A stretch of DNA of 8,862 bases from an uncultured Bacilli bacterium (GTDB taxonomy: Bacteria; Bacillota_I; Bacilli_A; RF39; UBA660): NCBI GenBank assembly GCA_947626215.1, contig CANQRJ010000054.1, positions 1 through 8,862 on the forward strand, given 5' to 3'. Below are positions 1 to 6,722 of this stretch, piece after piece. The notes beneath the pieces were generated by a model. That model made no database searches. It was not told the origin of the DNA and saw only the letters and a program-made list of their open reading frames with translations. Position 1 is the first letter of the stretch. Each line of letters begins with the position of its first letter. The position numbers were made by a program, and so were the translations under genes.

Positions 1-75
1 AGAAGTAGCACAACTTGGCAGTGCACTAGTTTTGGGAACTAGGGGTTGCAGGTTCAAATCCTGTCTTCTCGACCA
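1..75 (+). tRNA. tRNA-Pro(UGG), 5' end cut by the window
   Basis: The cloverleaf can be folded by eye. The D stem is GCAC (8-11) with GTGC (21-24). The anticodon stem is CTAGT (26-30) with ACTAG (38-42), and its 7-base loop 31-37 carries anticodon TGG at 33-35 followed by G, as is usual for tRNA-Pro. The variable loop has 5 bases. The T stem is GCAGG (48-52) with CCTGT (60-64) around loop TTCAAAT. The 3' acceptor strand CTTCTCG (65-71) is followed by discriminator A and an encoded CCA (73-75). The 5' acceptor strand should be CGAGAAG, but only AGAAG is present, so the first two bases lie outside the window. UGG with a modified wobble base can read all four proline codons. Confidence 0.95.
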
Positions 76-87
76 TTGTTATTAATT

Positions 88-109
88 CTCGTATTATACG
101 AGTTTTTTT
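88..109 (+). terminator. Intrinsic terminator after tRNA-Pro
   Basis: A 6-bp perfect stem CTCGTA/TACGAG (88-93 and 97-102) closes a 3-base loop and is followed directly by seven T residues (103-109). It lies 12 bases after the tRNA CCA end, so it probably ends the tRNA transcript and separates it from the next gene. Confidence 0.85.
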
Positions 110-110
110 C

Positions 111-138
111 TTGCAATTTTATTTTAAAATAGTATAAT
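111..138 (+). promoter_or_regulatory. Sigma-A type promoter of the orphan gene at 163
   Basis: TTGCAA (111-116), a 16-base spacer and a perfect TATAAT (133-138) make a good housekeeping promoter just after the tRNA terminator. The predicted transcript would start near 145, leaving a short leader that contains the GGAGG ribosome binding site at 151-155. Confidence 0.7.
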
Positions 139-162
139 ACTGAAATACATGGAGGTTATTCT

Positions 163-1545
163 ATGATATTAAATGAAAATCAAATTAAAAAAATTGTCAT
201 TGAAGTTACTATTACTTATTTTAAAAGATGGAAGTTATCTGATTCATTAATTCAAAACATCAGTCATCAAGTTTTTTTAATATGTCAAAAACAAGAAATT
301 GAGGATAAAATAGAAGCGAGTCGAATTGTTAAATCTTATTTAAGAGATTGTATCGAACATACATTATTTGGTAATCCAAATTCTAAGTTAAATAACATAT
401 TTTTTAATCCTTATAAAGAATATTATGATCATGTAAATAAAGAATATCATTTTGAAGATTGTGAAACTAATTATAAATTATTTATTGATTCAGTTATTGA
501 TACTATTTATGAAGGTATACGAGAAAGTTATTATTATCGTTTTAGAAAATCTTTGGAATCAAATTATTATAAAAAAAGAAAAATTTATGAACGAAAAACA
601 AATAATGAAACTCCAAAGTATATTCCAAAATACTATGAAACTATTTTTAAAGGAAGTAAAGATCTTTTGAGAGAAATGATGAGTTATTTATCTGTAGAAG
701 AAAAAGAAATTTTTGAATCTGCTACTTTTATGAATTATCAATTTCTTCCTATTTTAAGAAAAATAAATAATGGTATTAAAGCTTATTTTATGGTCACTTA
801 TTTAAAATATGATCCTGAAAAAAAGAAAAAAACGATTTTAGACGCAATGGATAAAAATCAACAATTTACAGTGATCAATCAATTACAAAATGAATTTTTT
901 CAAACTTTTGCCTGTTCTAAAAAAGAATTTTTAGATCTTTTAAGCTCTAATTCCCTTTCTAATAAAAAAAGAAATTTATTAGTATTTTTAGGAATAGAAA
1001 TTTATAATTTAGAACCTGATATTAAACAAAATCCAAATGATTTAATACGTGAGGCGATTAAAGATACTAAAGATATTATTTATAATTACTCAATTAAAAA
1101 GGGTCTTTATCTTACTTTAAAAGAATATGATTCTGAATATATTTTAGATGCTTTAGAATATCTAAAAAATCAAAAAAAAGATTATTATCAAATTATACTT
1201 TTAAAAAATGGAAATAATTTTATGGAAGATCATCCATTAAATTCAAAAGATTATTTATTATATCAATACGGGATTGCTAGTATGAAAAGATATATGAATA
1301 AAAAAATGGAAGAAAGAAAACAAACTATAAAAGCCTTATTAAAAAATTCTAAAAAGAATTTATATTTAATCAAAGAAAGAAGAAGAAATTGTTCTATTTT
1401 AGATTTATCTTATAAATATCATATTCCAGTAGATTCTATATGCGATATTTTCTCTAAAAATATATTATTGTTTGGAATATATAAAGATGATGTTTTAAAA
1501 GAAATAGAAGATTTTAAACTTTCTAAAAATATGAAAGATTCATAA
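163..1545 (+). CDS. Hypothetical protein, 460 aa, AT-rich orphan
   Basis: I do not recognise this protein. The start is well supported: ATG lies 7 bases after GGAGG (151-155) and behind a good promoter. The product looks soluble and largely helical, very rich in Lys, Asn, Ile and Tyr, with no signal peptide or membrane segment and a single Trp (residue 23). A charged stretch at about 374-408, ending in a KERRR patch, leads into a segment at about 409-435 whose pattern (SILDLSYKYHIPVDSICDIF) could be a helix-turn-helix, so DNA or RNA binding is possible but unproven. Residues 169-187 (LREMMSYLSVEEKEIFESA) faintly resemble the start of sigma region 4, too weakly to classify. Hand-counted 60-base stretches run from 17 to 30% GC, below the polA stretches (27-43%). 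The gene is monocistronic, between two terminators, and convergent with mutM. It may be a fast-evolving lineage-specific gene or an acquired one. Confidence 0.85.
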   Translation: MILNENQIKKIVIEVTITYFKRWKLSDSLIQNISHQVFLICQKQEIEDKIEASRIVKSYLRDCIEHTLFGNPNSKLNNIFFNPYKEYYDHVNKEYHFEDCETNYKLFIDSVIDTIYEGIRESYYYRFRKSLESNYYKKRKIYERKTNNETPKYIPKYYETIFKGSKDLLREMMSYLSVEEKEIFESATFMNYQFLPILRKINNGIKAYFMVTYLKYDPEKKKKTILDAMDKNQQFTVINQLQNEFFQTFACSKKEFLDLLSSNSLSNKKRNLLVFLGIEIYNLEPDIKQNPNDLIREAIKDTKDIIYNYSIKKGLYLTLKEYDSEYILDALEYLKNQKKDYYQIILLKNGNNFMEDHPLNSKDYLLYQYGIASMKRYMNKKMEERKQTIKALLKNSKKNLYLIKERRRNCSILDLSYKYHIPVDSICDIFSKNILLFGIYKDDVLKEIEDFKLSKNMKDS

Positions 1546-1570
1546 AAAAGAGGCATTTTTCCTCTTTTTT
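1544..1570. terminator. Bidirectional terminator between the orphan gene and mutM
   Basis: A 10-bp perfect inverted repeat AAAAAAGAGG (1544-1553) / CCTCTTTTTT (1561-1570) encloses a 7-base loop. It begins within the TAA stop of the plus-strand gene and reaches the TAA stop of mutM on the other strand (1569-1571). Both strands show an oligo-T 3' side, so it can end transcription from both convergent genes. Confidence 0.85.
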
Positions 1571-2384
1571 ATTTTTGGCATTTTGGACAATAATAGGCGC
1601 TCCGTCCATGGATGCGCATTTTTTGTATTTTTGCTTGACATATAGGACATGGCTTTCCTTCTTGTTTATGCACTTTTAAATTTTGTTGAAATCTTCCGGT
1701 TACTCCTAAAGAAGAAGTATAACTTCGAATGGTGGTTCCACCCATTAAAATTGCTTCATGAATTATCTTATTGGATGATTCCTTTATTCTTTCACATTCT
1801 TCTAACGTTATACTACTTCCAAGTCTTGTAGGATGAATGAAAGATGCAAATAAAACTTCATCGGCATAAATGTTTCCTAGGCCACATAAAATACTCTGAT
1901 CTAATAAAAGTGTTTTGATTGGAACATGGCGATCCTTTAATTTAGAAAATAAATATTCTTTTGTGAGTTTAGGGTCTATAGGCTCTATTCCTAATTTTTT
2001 TATGCACTCTAAATCGTAAAGTTTTTCTTTTTCTACAAGTTCCATTCTTCCAAATTTTCTTGTATCATGATAACGCATCGAAAGCCCATTTTCAAACAAA
2101 AATTCCACGTGTTCATGTTTTTCTATAGGGTCTTTTTCATTTTTTAAAAAGTATTTTCCTTCCATTCTTAAATGACTTAGTAAGTAATGGGTATCTGTTT
2201 CAAATAATAAATACTTCCCTATTCTTTTTATATCTATAAATTCTTTATGTAAGAGAAATTTTCTTACTTCGTCTGGATTTTTTACAATTGGTTTATAAAA
2301 AACTTTAAAATCTTTTATTTTTTGATTTAAAATTCTTTGTTTTAATGTTACTCTTACTGTTTCGACTTCGGCAATTTCTGGCAT
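1569..2384 (-). CDS. mutM: Formamidopyrimidine-DNA glycosylase (MutM/Fpg)
   Basis: This bifunctional base-excision repair enzyme removes 8-oxoguanine and FapyG from DNA and then cuts the abasic site by beta/delta elimination. The 271-aa length is typical. It begins MPEIAEVE, giving the catalytic N-terminal Pro (P2 after Met removal) and Glu (E3). K57 in RIGKYLL is the conserved catalytic lysine. M74, R109 and F111 match the residues that fill the gap left by the flipped base. GLGN (168-171) starts the helix-two-turn-helix, and a C-terminal zinc finger uses C246, C249, C266 and C269, with R261 in HGR contacting DNA. The start is fixed by the need for Pro next to Met; the upstream AAAGGGA is weak and about 12 bases away, and an in-frame ATG further upstream is followed by TGA. 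The gene lies 24 bases after polA and probably shares its transcript, as in Bacillus (polA-mutM). coaE, which often follows, is absent; a terminator comes next. Confidence 0.97.
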   Translation of the reverse strand: MPEIAEVETVRVTLKQRILNQKIKDFKVFYKPIVKNPDEVRKFLLHKEFIDIKRIGKYLLFETDTHYLLSHLRMEGKYFLKNEKDPIEKHEHVEFLFENGLSMRYHDTRKFGRMELVEKEKLYDLECIKKLGIEPIDPKLTKEYLFSKLKDRHVPIKTLLLDQSILCGLGNIYADEVLFASFIHPTRLGSSITLEECERIKESSNKIIHEAILMGGTTIRSYTSSLGVTGRFQQNLKVHKQEGKPCPICQAKIQKMRIHGRSAYYCPKCQK

Positions 2385-2408
2385 TTTTTCATTTCATCCC
2401 TTTTACAA

Positions 2409-4979
2409 TTATTTTGTATCGTACCAATTGACTCCATAATCATGACTTACTTTTAAAGGAACATCAAGTTCTATTGTATGAGTCATAATCTCAGTTACAA
2501 TCTTCTCTACTTTTTCTTTTTCTTCTTCAATGACATCAAAGATGAGTTCATCATGGACTTGTAACACCATTTTAGACTTAATATTCTCTTTTTCAAATTG
2601 TTCATCAATTTCTACCATAGCCTTTTTAATAATATCGGCACTCGTTCCTTGTATAGGTGTATTTAATGCGATTCTTTCGCCTGCTTGTCTTACCATAAAT
2701 TGATTGCTATTCAATTCAGGAATCACTCTTCTTCGATTTAATAAAGTTCTTACTGCTCCACTTGCATAGGCTTCTTCTACAATCGAATCCATATAATGCT
2801 TTACTCCTGGATAAAGTTCATAATATTTTTCAATAAACTCTTTAGCATCTTTTTGACTAATTTCCAAGTTTTCTCCAAGGCCATATCCACTGATACCATA
2901 GACAATACCAAAGATGACTGCCTTTGCCGTACTACGCATTTTTTTAGTGACTTCTTCTTCTTTCACTCCATAAATATCACTTGCTACTTTCGTATGAATG
3001 TCCGCATCATGAATGAACGCATCTTGTAATTCTTTCGAACCTGAAATATGTGCTAAGATTCTAAGTTCTATTTGAGAATAGTCACTGCTTAAAAAACAAT
3101 CGTTACAAGGTAAAAATGCTCGTCTTATTTTTCTTCCTTCTTCATCTCTTACTGGAATATTTTGTAAATTTGGTTCGGTAGAAGAAAGTCTTCCTGTTCT
3201 TGCAAAATTTTGTTTAAAAATCGTATGAATTTTCCCGTCTTCCATTATGTAAGATTCCATTCCCTCTAAATAAGTGGAATTTAACTTGGTTACATTTCGA
3301 TATTCTAAAATCTTTTCAATCATCGGATGCATTCCTAATAATTTATGTAAAACTTTCACATCGGTTTTATACCCTTTTTCAGTTTTTTTACCACCTGGTA
3401 ATCCTAGTTTAATAAATAAAATTTCTCCTAATTGTTTAGGACTCGAAATATTAAATTCACATCCGGCAAGTTCATAAATTTCTTTTGTTAATGCATCAAT
3501 TCTTACTTTCATTTCTTCTTTCATGGAGGATAAGACTTCTTTATCTACTTTAATTCCGGTGATTTCCATTTTGGCAAGAACTGGGGCTAAAGGCATTTCG
3601 ATTTTTATAAATAAATCATACATATCATCTCGTTTTAAATCTAAAATAGCGCGGTCACGACTTTCAAAGATGAATTTACTTTTTAAAACAATTTCTTCTT
3701 GCCATTTTGGTGTGAGTCCTTCTTTCTTCTTCCAAAGAATTTCTAAAAATTCTACTTGATAACCATTTGGAACCATGTAAAATGCAATGTCGTCTTTACT
3801 ACTATCTTGAAGTAAAGCATAGGCAATTTGTAAATCGGTATTTACTTTGCAAGAAATTCCTAGTCGGTGTAATGTTACTAGGGCTTTTTTATAATCAAAG
3901 GTGTATAAAATCTTGTCTTGTAATTTTTCAAATGTACTTACGATTTTATCTTTTGGTACAAAAAAGTTTTCTGTTTTACTTGATAAACCCATTCCTATTA
4001 TATTCGCCGTATGATAATTCGTTCCATCTAACTCCAAGTAAAAAGCATATTCTTCACTTACTAATTCATCCACACTTTCTAATTCTTTTAAATTTATTTT
4101 TACTTCGTTTGTTTCATTTTTTAATCCTTTTAAAAAAGAATAAAATTCTAACTCTTCATAAACTTCATACAATTCTTCGCCATTTTTTGGAACATATTTG
4201 ATTTCTTCTAAATCTTTCACTTCTAATGGTACTTCTTTATAAATGGTCGCGATTTCTTTACTTTGAAATGCGCTTTCTTTGTCTATTAATAATTTTTCTT
4301 TTGCTTTTCCTTTTATCTCGTCTATATGTTCATATATTCCTTCAATAGAACCATATTGTTGCAATAAACCTAATGCCGTTTTTTCTCCGATTCCTTTTAC
4401 TCCTGGAATATTATCAGAAGAGTCTCCGGCAAGTCCTTTTAAATCAATAATTTTAATAGGATCCAAGCCATAATCTTCTTGAAATTTTTTGACATCATAT
4501 CGAATATAATCTTTTTGTTTTAATAACTTCATATCTAACTGAGGACTTACAAGTTGTAATAAATCACGGTCAGAACTAATAATCGTTCCAATAAAATCAG
4601 GGTCTTCTTCTACCATTTTGGCAAACGTTCCAATGATGTCGTCTGCTTCATAAGGCGCAAGCTCAAAATAAGGAATGCCCATCGCATGTAATATTTTTCT
4701 TGCATAAGGTTCTTGCATATGTAATTCTTCAGGTGTTTTTTTTCTTCCTTCTTTATAAAAGTCATATTTTTCTTTTCTAAAATTTTTTCCAATATCAAAA
4801 GCAACGGCAATATACTCTGGTTCTTCTTCATGAATAATTTTAGTCATCATTCCTACAAAACCATATAAGGCATTCGTTGGAAATCCTTTTGAATTTTTTA
4901 GTAATGAACCTGAATAAGCCGTTGCATAATAACTACGAAATAATAAGTTATTTCCATCTACTAAAATGATTTTTTTCAT
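2409..4979 (-). CDS. polA: DNA polymerase I
   Basis: Family A polymerase that fills repair gaps and removes RNA primers at Okazaki fragments. With start at 4979 it has 856 aa. The 5'-nuclease domain (about 1-290) keeps its acidic residues: DGNN at 8, EADD at 111-114, SSDRD at 135-139 and GDSSDN at 185-190. The middle domain (about 300-430) resembles the vestigial exonuclease of Bacillus enzymes: where E. coli has DTE it has FYLELDGTNYH, and no YxxxD motif is seen, so proofreading is probably lost. The polymerase domain has motif A DYSQIELR (from D633), motif B with K686, F690 and Y694, and motif C VHDE (D810, E811). The start MKKIILVDGNN has AAGAAG 8 bases upstream. A longer reading from a TTG at 5015 is unlikely because it begins upstream of the promoter -10 box; an ATG two codons upstream (4985) remains possible. 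mutM follows 24 bases downstream. Confidence 0.97.
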   Translation of the reverse strand: MKKIILVDGNNLLFRSYYATAYSGSLLKNSKGFPTNALYGFVGMMTKIIHEEEPEYIAVAFDIGKNFRKEKYDFYKEGRKKTPEELHMQEPYARKILHAMGIPYFELAPYEADDIIGTFAKMVEEDPDFIGTIISSDRDLLQLVSPQLDMKLLKQKDYIRYDVKKFQEDYGLDPIKIIDLKGLAGDSSDNIPGVKGIGEKTALGLLQQYGSIEGIYEHIDEIKGKAKEKLLIDKESAFQSKEIATIYKEVPLEVKDLEEIKYVPKNGEELYEVYEELEFYSFLKGLKNETNEVKINLKELESVDELVSEEYAFYLELDGTNYHTANIIGMGLSSKTENFFVPKDKIVSTFEKLQDKILYTFDYKKALVTLHRLGISCKVNTDLQIAYALLQDSSKDDIAFYMVPNGYQVEFLEILWKKKEGLTPKWQEEIVLKSKFIFESRDRAILDLKRDDMYDLFIKIEMPLAPVLAKMEITGIKVDKEVLSSMKEEMKVRIDALTKEIYELAGCEFNISSPKQLGEILFIKLGLPGGKKTEKGYKTDVKVLHKLLGMHPMIEKILEYRNVTKLNSTYLEGMESYIMEDGKIHTIFKQNFARTGRLSSTEPNLQNIPVRDEEGRKIRRAFLPCNDCFLSSDYSQIELRILAHISGSKELQDAFIHDADIHTKVASDIYGVKEEEVTKKMRSTAKAVIFGIVYGISGYGLGENLEISQKDAKEFIEKYYELYPGVKHYMDSIVEEAYASGAVRTLLNRRRVIPELNSNQFMVRQAGERIALNTPIQGTSADIIKKAMVEIDEQFEKENIKSKMVLQVHDELIFDVIEEEKEKVEKIVTEIMTHTIELDVPLKVSHDYGVNWYDTK

Positions 4980-5003
4980 CAACATCACTTCTTTCTTAAG
5001 ATA

Positions 5004-5012
5004 ATTATACCA
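5004..5012 (-). promoter_or_regulatory. Extended -10 promoter of polA-mutM
   Basis: On the minus strand the sequence reads TGGTATAAT, a perfect extended -10 (TGn plus TATAAT). It is 24 bases before the polA ATG at 4979, which would leave a leader of about 18 bases carrying the AAGAAG ribosome binding site. No good -35 is seen at 17 bases; TTGCTT at 5030-5035 is 20 bases away. The promoter lies in the gap after the upstream gene, so polA-mutM can be transcribed independently. Confidence 0.6.
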
Positions 5013-5020
5013 CAAATAAA

Positions 5021-5059
5021 TAGAGAAAAAAGCAAAGTTTCAATGACTTGCTTTCTCTA
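5021..5059 (-). terminator. Possible weak terminator at the end of the membrane-anchored protein gene
   Basis: On the minus strand AAAGCAA (5054-5048) pairs with TTGCTTT (5035-5029), and an outer TAGAG/CTCTA pairing (5055-5059 with 5021-5025) extends it with a three-base bulge. Six T residues (5031-5026) overlap the 3' arm. The TGA stop of the upstream gene (5040-5042) sits in the loop. The bulge and short T tail make it a modest terminator that would insulate the polA promoter just downstream. Confidence 0.4.
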
Positions 5060-5792
5060 GTTTTTTGTAGACAAAATTTTCTCCATCAAAAACGAAATGA
5101 TATTTGTAAGTAGATGCCGAGTCTAAATAGTCATCGACCTTAATTTTGGGTTCTTCTTCACTTTCCCATAAATACGATATTTCATTGATAAGCTTGGTTT
5201 CATTGATATCTGAATATACTTTCACGACGGCGTTTTTTTGATCGGTATTGATGACTTCATCCCAATTACTTTTTACATACACTAATTTCTCTGTAATAAT
5301 ATATTCGGTTTCACTTTTTATCGCACTTACAATTTTTCTTGATAAATAAGAATTTAAAGACCCATCGCATCCTTTTAAATAAGTATAACTTTTTTCTCCT
5401 ACATTATGACGGAAAGCACAAAGATAAGGACTTACAATATACCCTGAATCATGAGCATAGGTAATATCTCCAAAAATTTTATGAACAGATTCATTAATAT
5501 TTTCTTCTGATACGACTAAATCATTTGGATGATTCCTTAAAAAATCTACAAAAGCCGCGCCTAAAATAAACTCATTCGAAAACGTTCCTTTTTTATAAAC
5601 ATCGCCTAAGGAAATAACACTGTCACTAGGATTTGCTCTTTCATATAAAAGTTGGATAGCAGGGTCCGTTATCACGACATCTTGAAATTCACTTTTTTCT
5701 TCTTTTGGTTTTGTTTGTAAGAAAAAATAAATCCCGAATCCACATCCTACACAAAGAATCAAAACAATGAAATAACCTATATATTTTTTCAT
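5040..5792 (-). CDS. Membrane-anchored protein of unknown function, 250 aa
   Basis: I do not recognise a family. The ATG at 5792 is chosen because AAAGGAA lies at 5809-5803, about 10 bases upstream; a TTG seven codons earlier is in frame but overlaps the leader. The product starts MKKYIGYF and has one hydrophobic segment at about residues 4-25, then a charged linker (KPKEEK), so the remaining 220 residues should face outside or the intermembrane space of a forespore. There is no lipobox: the Cys residues at 14 and 17 lack the required preceding residues. Two Cys (C125, C142) flank a Tyr-rich stretch and could form a disulfide. The C-terminal half alternates beta-like strands (YIITEKLVYVKSN, NAVVKVYSD, YKYHFVFDGENFVYKKL), suggesting a folded beta-rich domain. 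It lies between sigG and polA with its own promoter. A link to spores is only a guess from position. Confidence 0.85.
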   Translation of the reverse strand: MKKYIGYFIVLILCVGCGFGIYFFLQTKPKEEKSEFQDVVITDPAIQLLYERANPSDSVISLGDVYKKGTFSNEFILGAAFVDFLRNHPNDLVVSEENINESVHKIFGDITYAHDSGYIVSPYLCAFRHNVGEKSYTYLKGCDGSLNSYLSRKIVSAIKSETEYIITEKLVYVKSNWDEVINTDQKNAVVKVYSDINETKLINEISYLWESEEEPKIKVDDYLDSASTYKYHFVFDGENFVYKKLEKASH

Positions 5793-5817
5793 ATCTATAT
5801 CGTTCCTTTTCAAACTT

Positions 5818-5846
5818 ATTATAGCAAAAAATGATATAGATTGGAA
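5818..5846 (-). promoter_or_regulatory. Sigma-A type promoter of the membrane-anchored protein gene
   Basis: On the minus strand TGCTATAAT (5826-5818) is a perfect extended -10, with a weak -35 TTCCAA (5846-5841) at 17-base spacing. The predicted start near 5811 leaves a short leader with AAAGGAA. The -10 also matches 8 of 9 positions of the sigma-F -10 pattern, but no sigma-F -35 lies 15 bases upstream, so a housekeeping promoter is the better reading. Confidence 0.6.
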
Positions 5847-5893
5847 TATTTTGGACCGTTTTGCTTTTTCTTATCAACAAAAACTTGACATTT

Positions 5894-6673
5894 TTATTTC
5901 ATGAGTCGTTTCATATTTCGAATGGCACTTTTTTCAATTCTTGATACTTGGGCTTGACTAATATTCAAATTTTCGGCAATTTCCATTTGAGTTTTTCCCA
6001 TGATGTATCGATCTAATAATACATTTTTTTCCCTTTCTTTTAATTTCATTAAAGATTTTTTTAAAAGAATCATTTGGTCTCTATTTTCATTTTGCTCTTT
6101 GTCATCGGCAAGTTGATCGGCCAAAAAAATCGGTTCTCCTCCATCGTTATAAATCGGTTCAAAAATACTTACGGGCTCTTTTAATGAATCTAGAGCATTT
6201 GATATTTGATAAATGCTAATATTTAAGTGTTTTGCTATTTGTTCCATCGTGGGTTCCACTCCATGAAGTTGCAAATATTCTTCTTTATACCCAAGAATTT
6301 GATAAGCTAAATCTTTGATTCCACGACTCACTCTTAAAGAGCTTTGATTATCTCGAATGTACCTTCTTACTTCTCCAGAAATTAAAGGGATGGCATAAGT
6401 ACTTAATTTTAAATTATACGATAAATCAAAATGGTCAATGGCTTTAATAAGACCCATCACACCTACTTGAAATAAATCATCTAAATTGGTATTATGATGC
6501 CTGTAACGTTTTAATACACTTAATACTAATTTTAAATTTCCATTAATTAATTCCTCTTTAGCATGAGTATCCCCTTTTTGCATTTTTTCAAATAATTCTC
6601 TTTGTTTTTCTTGAGGAATCACTTTTAAATCGTTGGTATTCACTCCTGTGAGTTCTACTTTATATTTTGCCAT
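5894..6673 (-). CDS. sigG: RNA polymerase forespore-specific sigma factor SigG
   Basis: Late forespore sigma factor that directs RNA polymerase to genes for spore DNA protection, germination and forespore-to-mother-cell signalling. Its 259 aa match the family length (260 in B. subtilis). The N-terminal KVELTGVNT corresponds to the SigG signature KVEICGVDT. Region 2 spans about 36-110 (NGNLKLVLSV, DDLFQVGVMGLIKAIDHFDL, STYAIPLISGEVRRYIRDNQ), region 3 about 115-190, and region 4 about 205-259 with a helix-turn-helix at KTQMEIAENLNISQAQVSRIEK (about 227-248). VSIFEPIYNDGGEPI at 168-182 is nearly identical to SigG and differs from SigF (SSIHETVYENDGDPI), which settles the paralogue. GGTGAT (6682-6677) serves as ribosome binding site. 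It stands apart from spoIIGA-sigE, its usual neighbours, and has a sigma-F/G-like promoter directly upstream. Confidence 0.95.
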   Translation of the reverse strand: MAKYKVELTGVNTNDLKVIPQEKQRELFEKMQKGDTHAKEELINGNLKLVLSVLKRYRHHNTNLDDLFQVGVMGLIKAIDHFDLSYNLKLSTYAIPLISGEVRRYIRDNQSSLRVSRGIKDLAYQILGYKEEYLQLHGVEPTMEQIAKHLNISIYQISNALDSLKEPVSIFEPIYNDGGEPIFLADQLADDKEQNENRDQMILLKKSLMKLKEREKNVLLDRYIMGKTQMEIAENLNISQAQVSRIEKSAIRNMKRLMK

Positions 6674-6688
6674 ATTATCACCATTTTT

Positions 6689-6718
6689 TTTATGGCCTAA
6701 AAAGAACGTTTTTATTCA
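6689..6718 (-). promoter_or_regulatory. Forespore (sigma-F / sigma-G) type promoter of sigG
   Basis: Minus-strand reading: GAATA (6717-6713), exactly 15 bases, then GGCCATAAA (6697-6689). Compared with the sigma-F consensus GYATA-N15-GGNNANAHT this is 4/5 and 8/9. Read as sigma-G (GHATR-N18-CATNHTA), the same GAATA matches 5/5 and CATAAAA matches 6/7 at exactly 18 bases. The two readings overlap, as expected for a promoter used first by sigma-F and then by sigma-G itself. The predicted start near 6682 would leave a very short leader beginning at the GGTGAT ribosome binding site. No sigma-A -10 box is seen in this gap. Consensus strings are from memory of B. subtilis work. Confidence 0.6.
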
Positions 6719-6722
6719 CTTT

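Noticed and set aside
1..162. tRNA-associated integration site
   Set aside because: No repeat of the tRNA 3' end, no integrase and no mobile-element gene is found in the window.
3767..4201. A 144-codon open frame on the plus strand inside polA
   Set aside because: It is antisense to the conserved polA frame and very rich in Leu, Phe and Ser, as expected from the reverse complement of an AT-rich gene; it has no binding site and no domain.
4610..4831. A 73-codon minus-strand frame inside polA
   Set aside because: It overlaps the 5'-nuclease domain of polA in another frame, with no sign of an independent gene or of a frameshift in polA.
4980..5015. A longer polA reading from a TTG at 5015
   Set aside because: It would begin upstream of the extended -10 box at 5004-5012, and the family starts at MKKIILVDGNN.
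5040..5042. TGA read as Trp, as in Mycoplasma
   Set aside because: TGA is the natural end of this gene and Trp is encoded by TGG throughout polA and other genes.
5700..5760. A lipoprotein signal in the unknown membrane protein
   Set aside because: The Cys residues in the hydrophobic stretch are not preceded by the lipobox pattern, so a simple membrane anchor is preferred.
5793..5813. A TTG start seven codons upstream of the membrane-anchored gene
   Set aside because: The ATG at 5792 has a well-placed AAAGGAA; the TTG lies at the predicted transcription start and has no binding site.
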